A DNA stretch of 64,000 bases, from positions 1 to 64,000 of the IMG/VR virus record IMGVR_UViG_3300009506_000008. One strand, written 5' to 3'. This DNA comes from a virus. Numbering within the stretch: position 1 is the stretch's first letter; each line of letters opens with the position of its first letter. Positions 14,566-22,437 of this stretch are shown one piece after another. Made by a program: the position numbers and the translations under genes. The notes beneath the pieces were generated by a model. The model did no database searches. It saw only the letters and a program-made list of their open reading frames with translations, and was not told the DNA's origin.

Positions 14566-15260
14566 TATTCCATCCCCTTTGCATGTTTGGCGTAGACGGT
14601 GCTGAACACTTCTGGTAGGTAATCAAACAACTCATACAGCAACGGCAGCATGAGCTCTCTGATCTGTGGATGCGCCGACGGGGCACACCGGAGGTTGAGG
14701 ACGTGTCGCCACTCCCGTAGATTCGCCGTCATGACGATGTCTGTCTTGAGAGAGTTGGGAAGAACCGTTCGCGCCTGTTGCGGAGACCAAGCCGGGTCAC
14801 CGTCATCTCCCTGCGTTCTCATGTCTTTGTATGCCTCTTCTATGTACCTCATGGTCGCAATCCAAGCTAGTTCGTTACGGAGCACTCCCTTGAGACCGGG
14901 AGTATTGTACCATTCAGCCGGATGCTTGAACCACACGGGACGGATGAAGACCATGTCTTCCCCACCGTAATCACAGTATCGGGTGGACTCTTGGGAGTAG
15001 GCAGCAAGACGATGCCGAACCAGTTCGTGTGTGACGCCTCGGTCTGTAATGAAACGGACAGTGATGCTCCCGTGCTCGATCACTGACTCGTGCCCCCGCT
15101 TGACGATGTTGTAGACAAACTTGGCCGGATCTCCCTCGGGGTCAGATTGGTAACACGTTCGCCCGGCTTCCTCTACCAACTCTCGCATTGCTTGCCAGGG
15201 ATCGACAAGCTCGTTGGGCTCCGGCCAAATGATTCTGTGGGATTGTTCCGTGACGATCAT
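14565..15260 (-). CDS. thyX: flavin-dependent thymidylate synthase ThyX
   Basis: 231 residues, ATG after AAGGAGGGAATC. The ThyX signature appears as RHRLAAYSQESTRY (82-95), where the usual RHRxxSxxxxSxRY has Ala in place of the first Ser; upstream SVIEHGSITVRF is also typical. It converts dUMP to dTMP with methylene-tetrahydrofolate, FAD and NADPH. With the dUTPase and Nudix genes nearby it forms a pyrimidine nucleotide supply set. Confidence 0.92.
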   Translation of the reverse strand: MIVTEQSHRIIWPEPNELVDPWQAMRELVEEAGRTCYQSDPEGDPAKFVYNIVKRGHESVIEHGSITVRFITDRGVTHELVRHRLAAYSQESTRYCDYGGEDMVFIRPVWFKHPAEWYNTPGLKGVLRNELAWIATMRYIEEAYKDMRTQGDDGDPAWSPQQARTVLPNSLKTDIVMTANLREWRHVLNLRCAPSAHPQIRELMLPLLYELFDYLPEVFSTVYAKHAKGME

Positions 15261-15463
15261 GATTCCCTCCTTATGTCGGTTTCAGTGCGACGTTCTTCAT
15301 GCCAGTGACCAAAGAAGTACACGGCACCACAGGTATTGCACTTTTCAGGCGACCAAGATCCGCCGGTCCAGGTGTCTTTGCTATGACAGATGCCACATTC
15401 CTGCGTATTATCAGTTTCGACGCTACGTGGTCTTATTGGTTTGCGAAGCGTGCATGTTATCAT
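15257..15463 (-). CDS. zinc-ribbon protein
   Basis: 68 residues; ATG after GGGAGGCACAAG. Two pairs, CGICHSKD and CNTCGAVYF, with an intervening Trp-rich loop make a clear zinc ribbon. The C-terminus is charged. It overlaps thyX by 4 bases. Confidence 0.65.
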   Translation of the reverse strand: MITCTLRKPIRPRSVETDNTQECGICHSKDTWTGGSWSPEKCNTCGAVYFFGHWHEERRTETDIRRES

Positions 15464-15803
15464 CTTGTGCCTCCCAATGTCTGTTCGGATGATCCCCTAC
15501 CCGGAACTCTTTCATACATAGATTGGCAGCATCTACAAGGTGTTCCATGTTGCCTGTCTTTTGGTACTCGCTGAGCCGGTCGATTGCCGATTGTACATTA
15601 TCAAAGCCGTTGAATCCTACCGCTTCGTGTTCTGCGAAGGTGCCGTATCGGAAGGCTCCCATGATAAGACGGTTGCGCATTAACTGTTCAAATTCATAGC
15701 ACCATTCTGTCTGGACTAATTCTTCGTAGGGCGGCATTCGTCTCGGAGGATCACCTAGCCCGAGTCTCTGGAGAATGTGTTGCCTGATGGCGTCGTGCGT
15801 CAT
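15423..15803 (-). CDS. hypothetical protein
   Basis: 126 residues from ATG 15803, preferred over 15824 because GGAGGAAGGAAAG lies between them. The middle resembles small phage proteins with RLIMGAFRYGTFAEHEA and a helical core that I associate with dATP/dGTP pyrophosphohydrolase-like phage families, but the similarity is too faint to name. It overlaps the next gene start and the previous stop. Confidence 0.55.
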   Translation of the reverse strand: MTHDAIRQHILQRLGLGDPPRRMPPYEELVQTEWCYEFEQLMRNRLIMGAFRYGTFAEHEAVGFNGFDNVQSAIDRLSEYQKTGNMEHLVDAANLCMKEFRVGDHPNRHWEAQDDNMHASQTNKTT

Positions 15804-15973
15804 TGTTTGCTTTCCTTCCTCCATCTATTCATTACTTTATCTTCACATTCTTTGGAACAGAAACACGGCTCCGTTGGTAATCCTCTACAGTTACAGTCGA
15901 GCCCAGAACAGCAATACTCTGGTACGTAATCAGGGACTTCCTTCCCACAACCTTCGCATTTCCATTTACTCAT
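15800..15973 (-). CDS. small Cys-rich zinc-finger protein
   Basis: 57 residues; ATG 15973 after GAGGAAGCGTG, stop overlapping the next ATG (ATGA). It begins MSKWKCEGCGKEV and has nine Cys, including CCSGLDCNC and CFCSKEC. It probably binds two zinc ions. The function is unknown. Confidence 0.75.
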   Translation of the reverse strand: MSKWKCEGCGKEVPDYVPEYCCSGLDCNCRGLPTEPCFCSKECEDKVMNRWRKESKQ

Positions 15974-15982
15974 CACGCTTCC

Positions 15983-16465
15983 TCACGGTCGTCGTTCTGT
16001 TGTCTTCGCTATGAGGTCTTGTGTCACCTCGTTGTGATTCCATGCCGCCCAAGCTATAGGGATCCACCAACGCAGATTGTCACAGCATCCGGTGAATTTG
16101 GTTCCGTAGAGTTCGTCCATAGAGAACCATCTCAGTTGTTCCCCGGCATCATTGGTGAACGGTACGAGAGCCACTGTAGATCTGGACGACATGACTCCAG
16201 AAAACATGGTACACACATTCTCGGAACCGTCAGACTTGGCAATGTGTATCGAACCGATATGGCGCATGGCGTAGTGTGTGCCAGCATGTACTCTCACTTC
16301 TTCTGTGACTTCCCTGAGTATGCAGGCTGTAGGTGTTTCACCCTTTTCTGTCTTTCCTCCGATGCCGTTCCAAAATCCCTTCACTCCCTCCGGTCCGCTG
16401 GTTTTTTCGACAAGTAACACGTCTTCAAAGTCTGGCGAGAACAGAAAGGCCACTGTCCATTTCAT
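15983..16465 (-). CDS. Nudix hydrolase
   Basis: 160 residues from ATG 16465 (MKWTVAFLFS); the frame is open to 16555 but there it overlaps the dUTPase. The Nudix box is complete: GKTEKGE, then seven residues, then REVTEEVRV. It would hydrolyse a nucleoside diphosphate derivative; the substrate cannot be told. The surrounding genes (dUTPase, ThyX) suggest nucleotide pool sanitation. Confidence 0.88.
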   Translation of the reverse strand: MKWTVAFLFSPDFEDVLLVEKTSGPEGVKGFWNGIGGKTEKGETPTACILREVTEEVRVHAGTHYAMRHIGSIHIAKSDGSENVCTMFSGVMSSRSTVALVPFTNDAGEQLRWFSMDELYGTKFTGCCDNLRWWIPIAWAAWNHNEVTQDLIAKTTERRP

Positions 16466-16467
16466 GT

Positions 16468-16911
16468 CTATTTCCCCGTGCTTCCGAACCCATTGGTTCC
16501 TCTGTCCGTTTCGGGAAGATATGGAGCGGCGCGGATCTCGGTTGGCATAAAGCATGGGAAGATGCCCAACTGCGCGATCCGTTCCGTTGCTTCGAACTTG
16601 AACGGAATCCCTTCCTTGTTGAAGTTGTGGAGGAGCACATGAACTTCCCCTCGGTAGTCGGAGTCGATGACACCGGCTCCAACCTCGATACCGCTCTTGA
16701 CAGCAAGGCCGGATCGAGCCTTGATAATGCCTACGTACCCCGGAGGAATCTCCACAGCCAAACCTGTGCGGACCACCGATCGTTCCAGCGGCCAGACAGA
16801 TCCTGGTTCTAGTGCATGAAGATCCAATCCCGCCGCTCCCTCTGAGTGGTAGGTGGGGACCTTGGCCCTACTGTCAAGCATCTTCACATACAGGGTGGAC
16901 TTTTTTCTCAT
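16468..16911 (-). CDS. dut: deoxyuridine triphosphatase (trimeric dUTPase)
   Basis: 147 residues with all five motifs: AAGLDLHA, RSGLAVKSGIEV, GAGVIDSDYRGEV, ERIAQLGI and the C-terminal DRGTNGFGSTGK arm that closes the active site. It hydrolyses dUTP to dUMP, feeding ThyX and keeping uracil out of DNA. This is notable beside a uracil-DNA glycosylase domain at 19296-20522. Confidence 0.93.
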   Translation of the reverse strand: MRKKSTLYVKMLDSRAKVPTYHSEGAAGLDLHALEPGSVWPLERSVVRTGLAVEIPPGYVGIIKARSGLAVKSGIEVGAGVIDSDYRGEVHVLLHNFNKEGIPFKFEATERIAQLGIFPCFMPTEIRAAPYLPETDRGTNGFGSTGK

Positions 16912-17101
16912 CGGACTTCTCCAATTTCTCTATCTGTTGAATGTACATGACCCCTTTGTGTTTGACTACCGTTATCGCGACTGATATGTCTCCCGGAGAT
17001 GAGGCTGGATCCGTGTGGACTTCCCACTTTCCCCGGAGTTTTACCCACCACCGCTTGTGAATAGGCAGATTATGCAGCCAGTTTGAAAGATTCTTTTTCA
17101 T
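16874..17101 (-). CDS. hypothetical protein
   Basis: 75 residues from ATG 17101 (MKKNLSNW; GGAAG upstream), overlapping the polymerase 3' end by 32 bases and the dUTPase start by 38. The protein is basic and Trp-rich at the start (HKRWWVKLRGKWEV), with beta-strands after it. No family is recognised. Confidence 0.55.
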   Translation of the reverse strand: MKKNLSNWLHNLPIHKRWWVKLRGKWEVHTDPASSPGDISVAITVVKHKGVMYIQQIEKLEKSDEKKVHPVCEDA

Positions 17102-18455
17102 GCCAGCTTCCATCTACGGGTGCGAGGTCGGCTTCGACTTCAAGCGGAGTAACGATCCAGTCCCAATGTTTTCGGAGTCGGACAGTAGTTATATCGACAA
17201 TCAGCTTGGACAGCAAGGGAATTTCTTCTTCCACTACGTCCAAGACAATCGAGTCGTGGATCTGTCCGATGATGACAGACTTCATGTTCCTTTCTTTCAT
17301 CTCTCTGTGTAGCTCTGTCAGGCTCCACAGGAGACAATGGAACGCGGCACCTTGAACCGGGTAGTTAATGACTTGGTTCTTCTGCATGAATCCCGAGCAT
17401 CGAAACCCGGTGAAGGTGTCAAAGAACCCTCGCAGCTCATACGCTTTGTACCAATCTTCCTTCCACTGCGTGTAGACCGGGAACCGTACATTCCAGAAAC
17501 CGTTCTCAACTCCTTTGACGTGCTTCTCGAACGCTCCATAGTCTATAACGCCCTTCGATGCTAGATGTTCCCTGAGAGGCACACCATCTGCCGTTTCGAG
17601 GTTGGAGACGGCTATCTCGTTCCATAGTGCCCTCGCACACGAAGCGTAGTAGTCTCCATAGAATTCAGGGAACACGAACTTGTTCTTGGCTGCGTGTCGG
17701 ACAGGTTTCATGACCTGTCGCAGCTTCAGGAAGAACAACTCCATGGCCGTGTCCCGGTGCATGTCAGACTTGGGATCGTTGATGTATTCCAGCATCGTTG
17801 GATCGAGATGGTAGCAAGCGGCAATCCTGACCTCGATACCGGAGTAGTCAACTTCCAATATGCGGCGACCGGGACGGGGAATGAACGCGGATCTGACTAG
17901 CTTTCCGATGGCGGGATCTCGTACGGGGATGTTCTGGAAGTTGGGATCTGAGGAAGATCCCCGGTAGGTTTGCACTGTGTGAAGATGGAAGAAAGGTCTG
18001 AGCAATCCGTCTTCGTTGGTCTCTCGTATGATCCCTTTGATGTACGTGTCTCGGGCCTTCTTCCACTTCTTGTAGTCCAGAACATATTGGAGCTCGGGGA
18101 TCTCTGGAATAAAGGCATCCAGAGCTTCTGCGTTGACCTGTCCTTTTCCGGTGTCCGTTGTGGACGGAGGATTCAGTCCTAGTTCATCGTAGAGGATGGT
18201 TGCTAGCTGTGAATCGGCGCCCAGCTTTGTGTTGCGCCGGTGAACTTTTCTCCAGAGAGCCCCGAACTCCGAGTCATCCAGCTTCTGTAGGGAATGGTCC
18301 ATGCGTTTGCCAAGACGCTTGAATTGCCTGCGGCAGTAGTCCAAGTCCACACGCATACCGGTTTGTTCGATATCAGCCAGAGCTAGCGTAGCTTTGTGAA
18401 GGAACCGGTAGCCTTCACTTGTTATCGGTTGGATTTCGAACGCAGCTTCACCCAT
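17070..18455 (-). CDS. DNA polymerase I family, polymerase domain only
   Basis: 461 residues from ATG 18455 (GGAGGAAACG upstream). Family A motifs: YRGSSSDPNFQNIP, motif A LEVDYSGIEVRI (about 203), motif B RHAAKNKFVFPEFYG, and motif C IIGQIHDSIVLDV. No 3'-5' exonuclease is present; that domain is encoded separately at 19296-20522. It is the probable replicative polymerase of the phage. Two small genes lie between the two parts, so the polymerase is split rather than fused. Confidence 0.92.
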   Translation of the reverse strand: MGEAAFEIQPITSEGYRFLHKATLALADIEQTGMRVDLDYCRRQFKRLGKRMDHSLQKLDDSEFGALWRKVHRRNTKLGADSQLATILYDELGLNPPSTTDTGKGQVNAEALDAFIPEIPELQYVLDYKKWKKARDTYIKGIIRETNEDGLLRPFFHLHTVQTYRGSSSDPNFQNIPVRDPAIGKLVRSAFIPRPGRRILEVDYSGIEVRIAACYHLDPTMLEYINDPKSDMHRDTAMELFFLKLRQVMKPVRHAAKNKFVFPEFYGDYYASCARALWNEIAVSNLETADGVPLREHLASKGVIDYGAFEKHVKGVENGFWNVRFPVYTQWKEDWYKAYELRGFFDTFTGFRCSGFMQKNQVINYPVQGAAFHCLLWSLTELHREMKERNMKSVIIGQIHDSIVLDVVEEEIPLLSKLIVDITTVRLRKHWDWIVTPLEVEADLAPVDGSWHEKESFKLAA

Positions 18456-18712
18456 CGTTTCCTCCGTGGGCTCCATCTGAAAGGTTTGTCCACGTAGCGT
18501 TTACCGTGGTATCTGTAAATGAAGAACTTCTCGTTGCCCTTTAACCAATCAGAAGGCCACTCCTCCGATGGGGTACTTTTCCTTTGGGCTTGGGAAAGCG
18601 TGTACGTCTTGGAGAGGTACGTTGCGGCTCCACGTCGGAACCCGATGTGGTAGTAGTATGGCGGGGAGGTACCACCACCTTTCCTTTCTCCTGGCCTAAT
18701 AGTCCGACCCAT
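18422..18712 (-). CDS. repeat-module protein (third copy), unknown function
   Basis: 96 residues from ATG 18712 with AAAGGAGGG upstream, in a different frame from the upstream gene. It starts MGRTIRPGERKGGG and ends FRWSPRRKRWVKLRSKSNR. The body (YYYHIGFRRG ... FFIYRYHGKRY) matches the layout of the two modules in 18541-19314. It overlaps the polymerase start by 34 bases. The shared ending R-W-S-x-x-R-R-x-x-W-V-x-L is the best family marker. The function is unknown. Confidence 0.65.
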   Translation of the reverse strand: MGRTIRPGERKGGGTSPPYYYHIGFRRGAATYLSKTYTLSQAQRKSTPSEEWPSDWLKGNEKFFIYRYHGKRYVDKPFRWSPRRKRWVKLRSKSNR

Positions 18713-19314
18713 CCATCCCTCCTTTGACTCCAGCGATACACGGCAACCCGTTGGAAGTGCTCGCCCCCGCTCTCGATCCGTTCTATGGTGCAGCGGTGGG
18801 TTTTGCTGAACTCGTCCGGTGGCCTGTACGCTAGACACTCTCTGAGTTTCTCACTGTGAACGCACGCACCTTGACCCCCGTTTACATGGTATGTCGCGCT
18901 GAACGACACCCTGGTTCCTTTCTTCTTGGTGCGAGACATAGCTTTCCACTCCTCTCTTTTGTAGCTCCATCGGTGTGTCTTGACGTGCGTACCGTCATCG
19001 TTTCCATGCAGTTCTACTATGAACATCGGGCGACCTAGAACACGCAAGGACTCGTCTGGAGTCTGGAGGATCGACTGGAGCTTGCTCGCCGGTCCAGAAA
19101 ACAACGCCTCCGCGCCCTCGAAACGATACACACCAGCATACTCTGGTTTATCTAAGCATCTTTGAAATGCAGCGTCAAGGTCCTCCTCTTGCCTGTCGGA
19201 GGGATGCTTGGAGATCGGTGTTCGTGATGGGAACGCTTCCTTGATGCGTTCCATCAGTCCCCCGGTCTTCCTCCTGTAGATGCGCTCTTTGGCTTTTACG
19301 AGTCCCAAGGCCAT
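18541..19314 (-). CDS. two-module repeat protein between exonuclease and polymerase genes
   Basis: 257 residues if read as one frame. Module 1 (about 45-125) ends THRWSYKREEWKAM, module 2 (about 127-212) ends VYRWSQRRDGWVGLLGQ. ATG 18939 (MSRTKKKGTR) lies exactly between them with AGGAG about 9 bases upstream and could start a separate gene. The last 45 residues are low-complexity and overlap the next gene in another frame, so the true stop may have been lost. The start at 19314 overlaps the UDG-exonuclease stop. No known family is recognised. Confidence 0.6.
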   Translation of the reverse strand: MALGLVKAKERIYRRKTGGLMERIKEAFPSRTPISKHPSDRQEEDLDAAFQRCLDKPEYAGVYRFEGAEALFSGPASKLQSILQTPDESLRVLGRPMFIVELHGNDDGTHVKTHRWSYKREEWKAMSRTKKKGTRVSFSATYHVNGGQGACVHSEKLRECLAYRPPDEFSKTHRCTIERIESGGEHFQRVAVYRWSQRRDGWVGLLGQEKGKVVVPPRHTTTTSGSDVEPQRTSPRRTRFPKPKGKVPHRRSGLLIG

Positions 19315-20522
19315 GTTCCCAACTCTTCCATCTGTAGCATCGCCAGCTTGTGTTCTAGCAACGCATCCATTCCGTTGTAGATCAATAGCTCATTGAGGGG
19401 AGCTTGGCGAATCCTGTTGAATCCGTTCGCTCCGTCTTTCTTGGGAGCTTCCAGATAGGGTTGGATGTGGGAGGCGTAATCTCTGATCCCGAACCGGACA
19501 TAGGCTTGAAACTTTAGTCCGGTGATATCCGGTCTGTTGTCCAAGACGTGTGCCGCGAGCATCGAATCCCAAGCCCAGTTCTCCACCGAGCAACCCAAGC
19601 GCACTTTTGTCCATACGTCCTCGAACTTCATATTGTGCGCGGCCTTCCTTGTCTTCGGGTTCGAGAGTAGCTTTGCCAACGACGCCATCGCCCCTGTCAC
19701 GAGAGGAAAGGCAAAGGTCCGCTTCCCGTCCGAGACTGCGCATGAAAAGATGGCATGTCCCTTGTTGTATGGCTTAAGACCGGTCGTCTCATAATCGAAC
19801 GAGAAGAAGTCTGGCCGGAATCCTCTCAGCGCCTTTCGGATCTTCGACGGTTCCCTGATGACCTCGATCTGTGACCTTTCGTTGATGTTCGGGGGAGGCA
19901 GTTCATTCAACAGGGAGATGGCAGCGGCGAGGTCTTGTTCAAATATCGTCTTGACTACGACTTCTGGGTGTTTGTTCTTGGGAGAGATACTGCGTTGAAC
20001 GTAACTAGGATGGAAGGTGGGCGCTATCCAACAGTTGAGATCCCTGTCGGGAATCTTCCATCCCCTCCATTTGGAGATCGGGCCGGGGGACTCCGTCAAA
20101 TGGTACAGGAACAGGGAACGGATCGCTGTTCCTCCCATGGGCATGATGAGCTTAGGTTTGAACCTCTCAATCTCTGCCCATACCTTGGGATGACAATACA
20201 TGATCTCCTTATCGGTAGGCTTGCGGTTATCTGGCGGTCTGCAACAGATCGCGTTGATTTTCCTACAGTCCCGATTCAGGTCTATCCCGCAGTCCTTGAG
20301 AGCCCTTCGGAGGTAGCGACCGGCCTTGCCAACGAACTGCTGACCTAGCTTGTCCTCTTCTTCTCCCTGAGCTTCCCCTAGAATCAAGATTCCTTTCTCG
20401 CCATCTCCCGTTGCGTCCATCTTCGGGATGTTGCATTCCTTCCAAAGACCGCATCCCCCGCATCCTGGGGCCCGTCTTTGGGGTTTTGTTGCTCGAACCT
20501 CGTCAGCGGCGAATAGTCCCAT
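19296..20522 (-). CDS. uracil-DNA glycosylase fused to 3'-5' exonuclease domain
   Basis: 408 residues. Residues 15-200 are a family-4-type UDG: four Cys at the start (CGGCGLWKEC), ILILGEAQGEEEDKLGQQF, INAICCRPPDNRKPT and FHPSYV. Residues 220-400 are a DnaQ-like proofreading domain as in Pol I: FSFDYETTGLKP (ExoI), AAHNMKFEDVW (ExoII) and YNGMDALLEH (ExoIII). The polymerase domain is a separate gene downstream (17070-18455). N-terminal UDG-type domains on family A polymerases are known in some phages; a stand-alone UDG-exonuclease chain is rarer. Confidence 0.88.
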   Translation of the reverse strand: MGLFAADEVRATKPQRRAPGCGGCGLWKECNIPKMDATGDGEKGILILGEAQGEEEDKLGQQFVGKAGRYLRRALKDCGIDLNRDCRKINAICCRPPDNRKPTDKEIMYCHPKVWAEIERFKPKLIMPMGGTAIRSLFLYHLTESPGPISKWRGWKIPDRDLNCWIAPTFHPSYVQRSISPKNKHPEVVVKTIFEQDLAAAISLLNELPPPNINERSQIEVIREPSKIRKALRGFRPDFFSFDYETTGLKPYNKGHAIFSCAVSDGKRTFAFPLVTGAMASLAKLLSNPKTRKAAHNMKFEDVWTKVRLGCSVENWAWDSMLAAHVLDNRPDITGLKFQAYVRFGIRDYASHIQPYLEAPKKDGANGFNRIRQAPLNELLIYNGMDALLEHKLAMLQMEELGTWPWDS

Positions 20523-21554
20523 CTAGTCCTCCTGACGCTCCGCAGCTTTCGTCATAACGTGAGTGAAGTTCTCCCCCTCGAACTTGAGAAGGTCGTCGCC
20601 CACGATCACATCCTGCAACCGTACCATGATCTGGGCGAGGAAGTCGGGGGACACGTCGAACTCCAAAGTGCTGCTGAGTTCGGACTTCGACTTGACCTTC
20701 TCCTCCAGCCATCCCGTGTCCCCTTCCCCTCGAACCTGGATGAACTTCGAGGCTACTCGGATGGTGACCCGTTCGTCGTAAGCGAAGTCTGTGGCCTTGG
20801 AGAAAATCTTCGCCCTCTCGATGACGTCGATCAGTTCCTTCGGTAGAGTGATCCTCTCGCCCTCTACTTGCAGAACCTTGGACATATCAGGGTACGTTTC
20901 GTCCATCGTTCGGCACGAGAAGATGGTATCCTCGTCTGTCTTGAAGTGCGCCCAACCGAACGTGACAGCGTAGGATGTGGGCTTGTACTTGGTGATCTCC
21001 CTCGCCGCTCCGATGGGTAGCAGGATCGGTTGGTCGAACTCTCCGTCATCCGCAAAGGCATACTCGGTGACGCGGAGGTCGTCGCTGGATTGCGCAACTC
21101 CCCCGGTCAGGAAGATGCACATCAGCACAGGCTTCGTCATGTCCGTACCGCAAGAGAACAGGCAGAACTTGACACCCTCCACGAAGTCGCCGGGCAGTTC
21201 CTTCCAATCCTTCTTCTTGGGCAGGTCGATCTCAGTGAGAGGCAGTTTGATCTCTGCTTCCAACCGGATTCCTGCTTTCATGCGTTTCCCTTTGATCTGG
21301 AACTCCGATGCCGTCGCGGAGATGTCCAGTTCCTCGTCCTTCGACTTGGACAGCGTTGAGAACAGTTCCTCAGCTTGCACGGCGCCAGATGCTACGACTT
21401 CAGTGGGATGCGAGATACTGATCTCGTCATTGTAGGTGTACACTCTGCCGTTCTGGAACGCGAAGCATACGGACTGCTCCACTACTTCCTTGGTAGCGAG
21501 TCCCGGCTTTACCATCCTCAGGACTTCCAGCAACTTCTTTCGTTTGACGATCAT
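20523..21554 (-). CDS. DNA polymerase sliding clamp, beta/DnaN-like
   Basis: 343 residues from ATG 21554 (AAAGGAG upstream); the frame is open to 21641. Weakly conserved DnaN-type repeats are visible: VKPGLATKEVVEQSVCFAF, GAVQAEELFSTLSKSKDEE, and a C-terminal LLKFEGENFTHVMTKAA matching the clamp end. Three similar subdomains of about 115 residues fit a dimeric clamp. It works with the DnaX-like loader and the split polymerase. Confidence 0.8.
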   Translation of the reverse strand: MIVKRKKLLEVLRMVKPGLATKEVVEQSVCFAFQNGRVYTYNDEISISHPTEVVASGAVQAEELFSTLSKSKDEELDISATASEFQIKGKRMKAGIRLEAEIKLPLTEIDLPKKKDWKELPGDFVEGVKFCLFSCGTDMTKPVLMCIFLTGGVAQSSDDLRVTEYAFADDGEFDQPILLPIGAAREITKYKPTSYAVTFGWAHFKTDEDTIFSCRTMDETYPDMSKVLQVEGERITLPKELIDVIERAKIFSKATDFAYDERVTIRVASKFIQVRGEGDTGWLEEKVKSKSELSSTLEFDVSPDFLAQIMVRLQDVIVGDDLLKFEGENFTHVMTKAAERQED

Positions 21555-22273
21555 GTGCTCTCCTTTGCCATTTGACGGAATCCCTCGGAGGCGATCACCA
21601 CGTCCTCGGGAGTAAGGGCAGTCAGTACGCCGCGACTCCACCGGAACTTCACCTGGCCTTCCATCACCTGTATGATCTCGACCATCTTGAACTCGATCCG
21701 GTTGACGGCTTTCTGATCTTCGGCTAGCTTCTTCTGCTTGGACTTCTTGTCCAACTTAGGGTTGCTCGTGATGACGCACTCTTCTCCGTCATCGTTGATG
21801 TAGAACGCCTTGAATCCCGAACTCTTGACCTTCAGGTGCCCTTCTCCTAGCACCGGCTCGTTGAGAATGATCTGTATGTCTGGTCGGGCTTCCTTCAACT
21901 GTTCTATGTCCAAGTTGATGCTAGCTTGAAGATGCCCGACGAATTTCCACTGCTCCATCATCCATACGTTCTTCCCCTTCATCGCGAGGGATTTGGGAGG
22001 GGGTGGAGGAGGCTTGCGCCGCTTCGCGATGATGTCTTCCAATCGAGGAGCCATGTGAACGTTTCGTTTTTCCTCCATGACCACGGTTGCCGTCGGTTTG
22101 TGTATCACGAGACAGTGATTGTTGGAGAGGTGCGAGGTCACTGCTACGTAGTCAGGACCCAGGGCTTCGTTTACCAATTCGTGGATACGCATTGCCGGAA
22201 CCGGCTTGGATTTCTTCTTCTTCAGTTCCACCACAGGAACGTCTGTCAGTCTTCCTTTCTCTCTTTCGGCCAT
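21551..22273 (-). CDS. hypothetical protein
   Basis: 240 residues. The N-terminal third is basic, a run of six Pro lies near residue 88, and a beta-rich C-terminal half follows (QASINLDIEQLKEARPD, HLKVKSSGFKAFYINDDGE). The 4-base overlap with the clamp gene suggests co-translation. It may be a replication accessory protein, but no family is recognised. Confidence 0.65.
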   Translation of the reverse strand: MAEREKGRLTDVPVVELKKKKSKPVPAMRIHELVNEALGPDYVAVTSHLSNNHCLVIHKPTATVVMEEKRNVHMAPRLEDIIAKRRKPPPPPPKSLAMKGKNVWMMEQWKFVGHLQASINLDIEQLKEARPDIQIILNEPVLGEGHLKVKSSGFKAFYINDDGEECVITSNPKLDKKSKQKKLAEDQKAVNRIEFKMVEIIQVMEGQVKFRWSRGVLTALTPEDVVIASEGFRQMAKEST

Positions 22274-22437
22274 TTGGTCCTCCTGCTGGGCTGCGCTGCC
22301 TCTTTCTTGAACTCGAACTTCAGTACCTCTTTGGGTGCCCTGTCATAGAATGTGTGGAGCGTTCCAAATTCGTACTGGTCGAGTCGCGGATCTGAAGCGC
22401 ATTTGTCAGCAATGCTTCCGGCGAGATAGATGATCAT
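22246..22437 (-). CDS. small hypothetical protein next to DpdA-like gene
   Basis: 63 residues from ATG 22437, overlapping the DpdA-like stop (ATGA). It begins MIIYLAGSIADKCASD, similar in style to the first strand of nucleotide-processing and DpdA-type N-termini, and ends in a basic tail. Because the DpdA-like protein itself starts directly at its barrel, this could be a detached N-terminal piece; that is speculation. Confidence 0.55.
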   Translation of the reverse strand: MIIYLAGSIADKCASDPRLDQYEFGTLHTFYDRAPKEVLKFEFKKEAAQPSRRTKWPKERKED

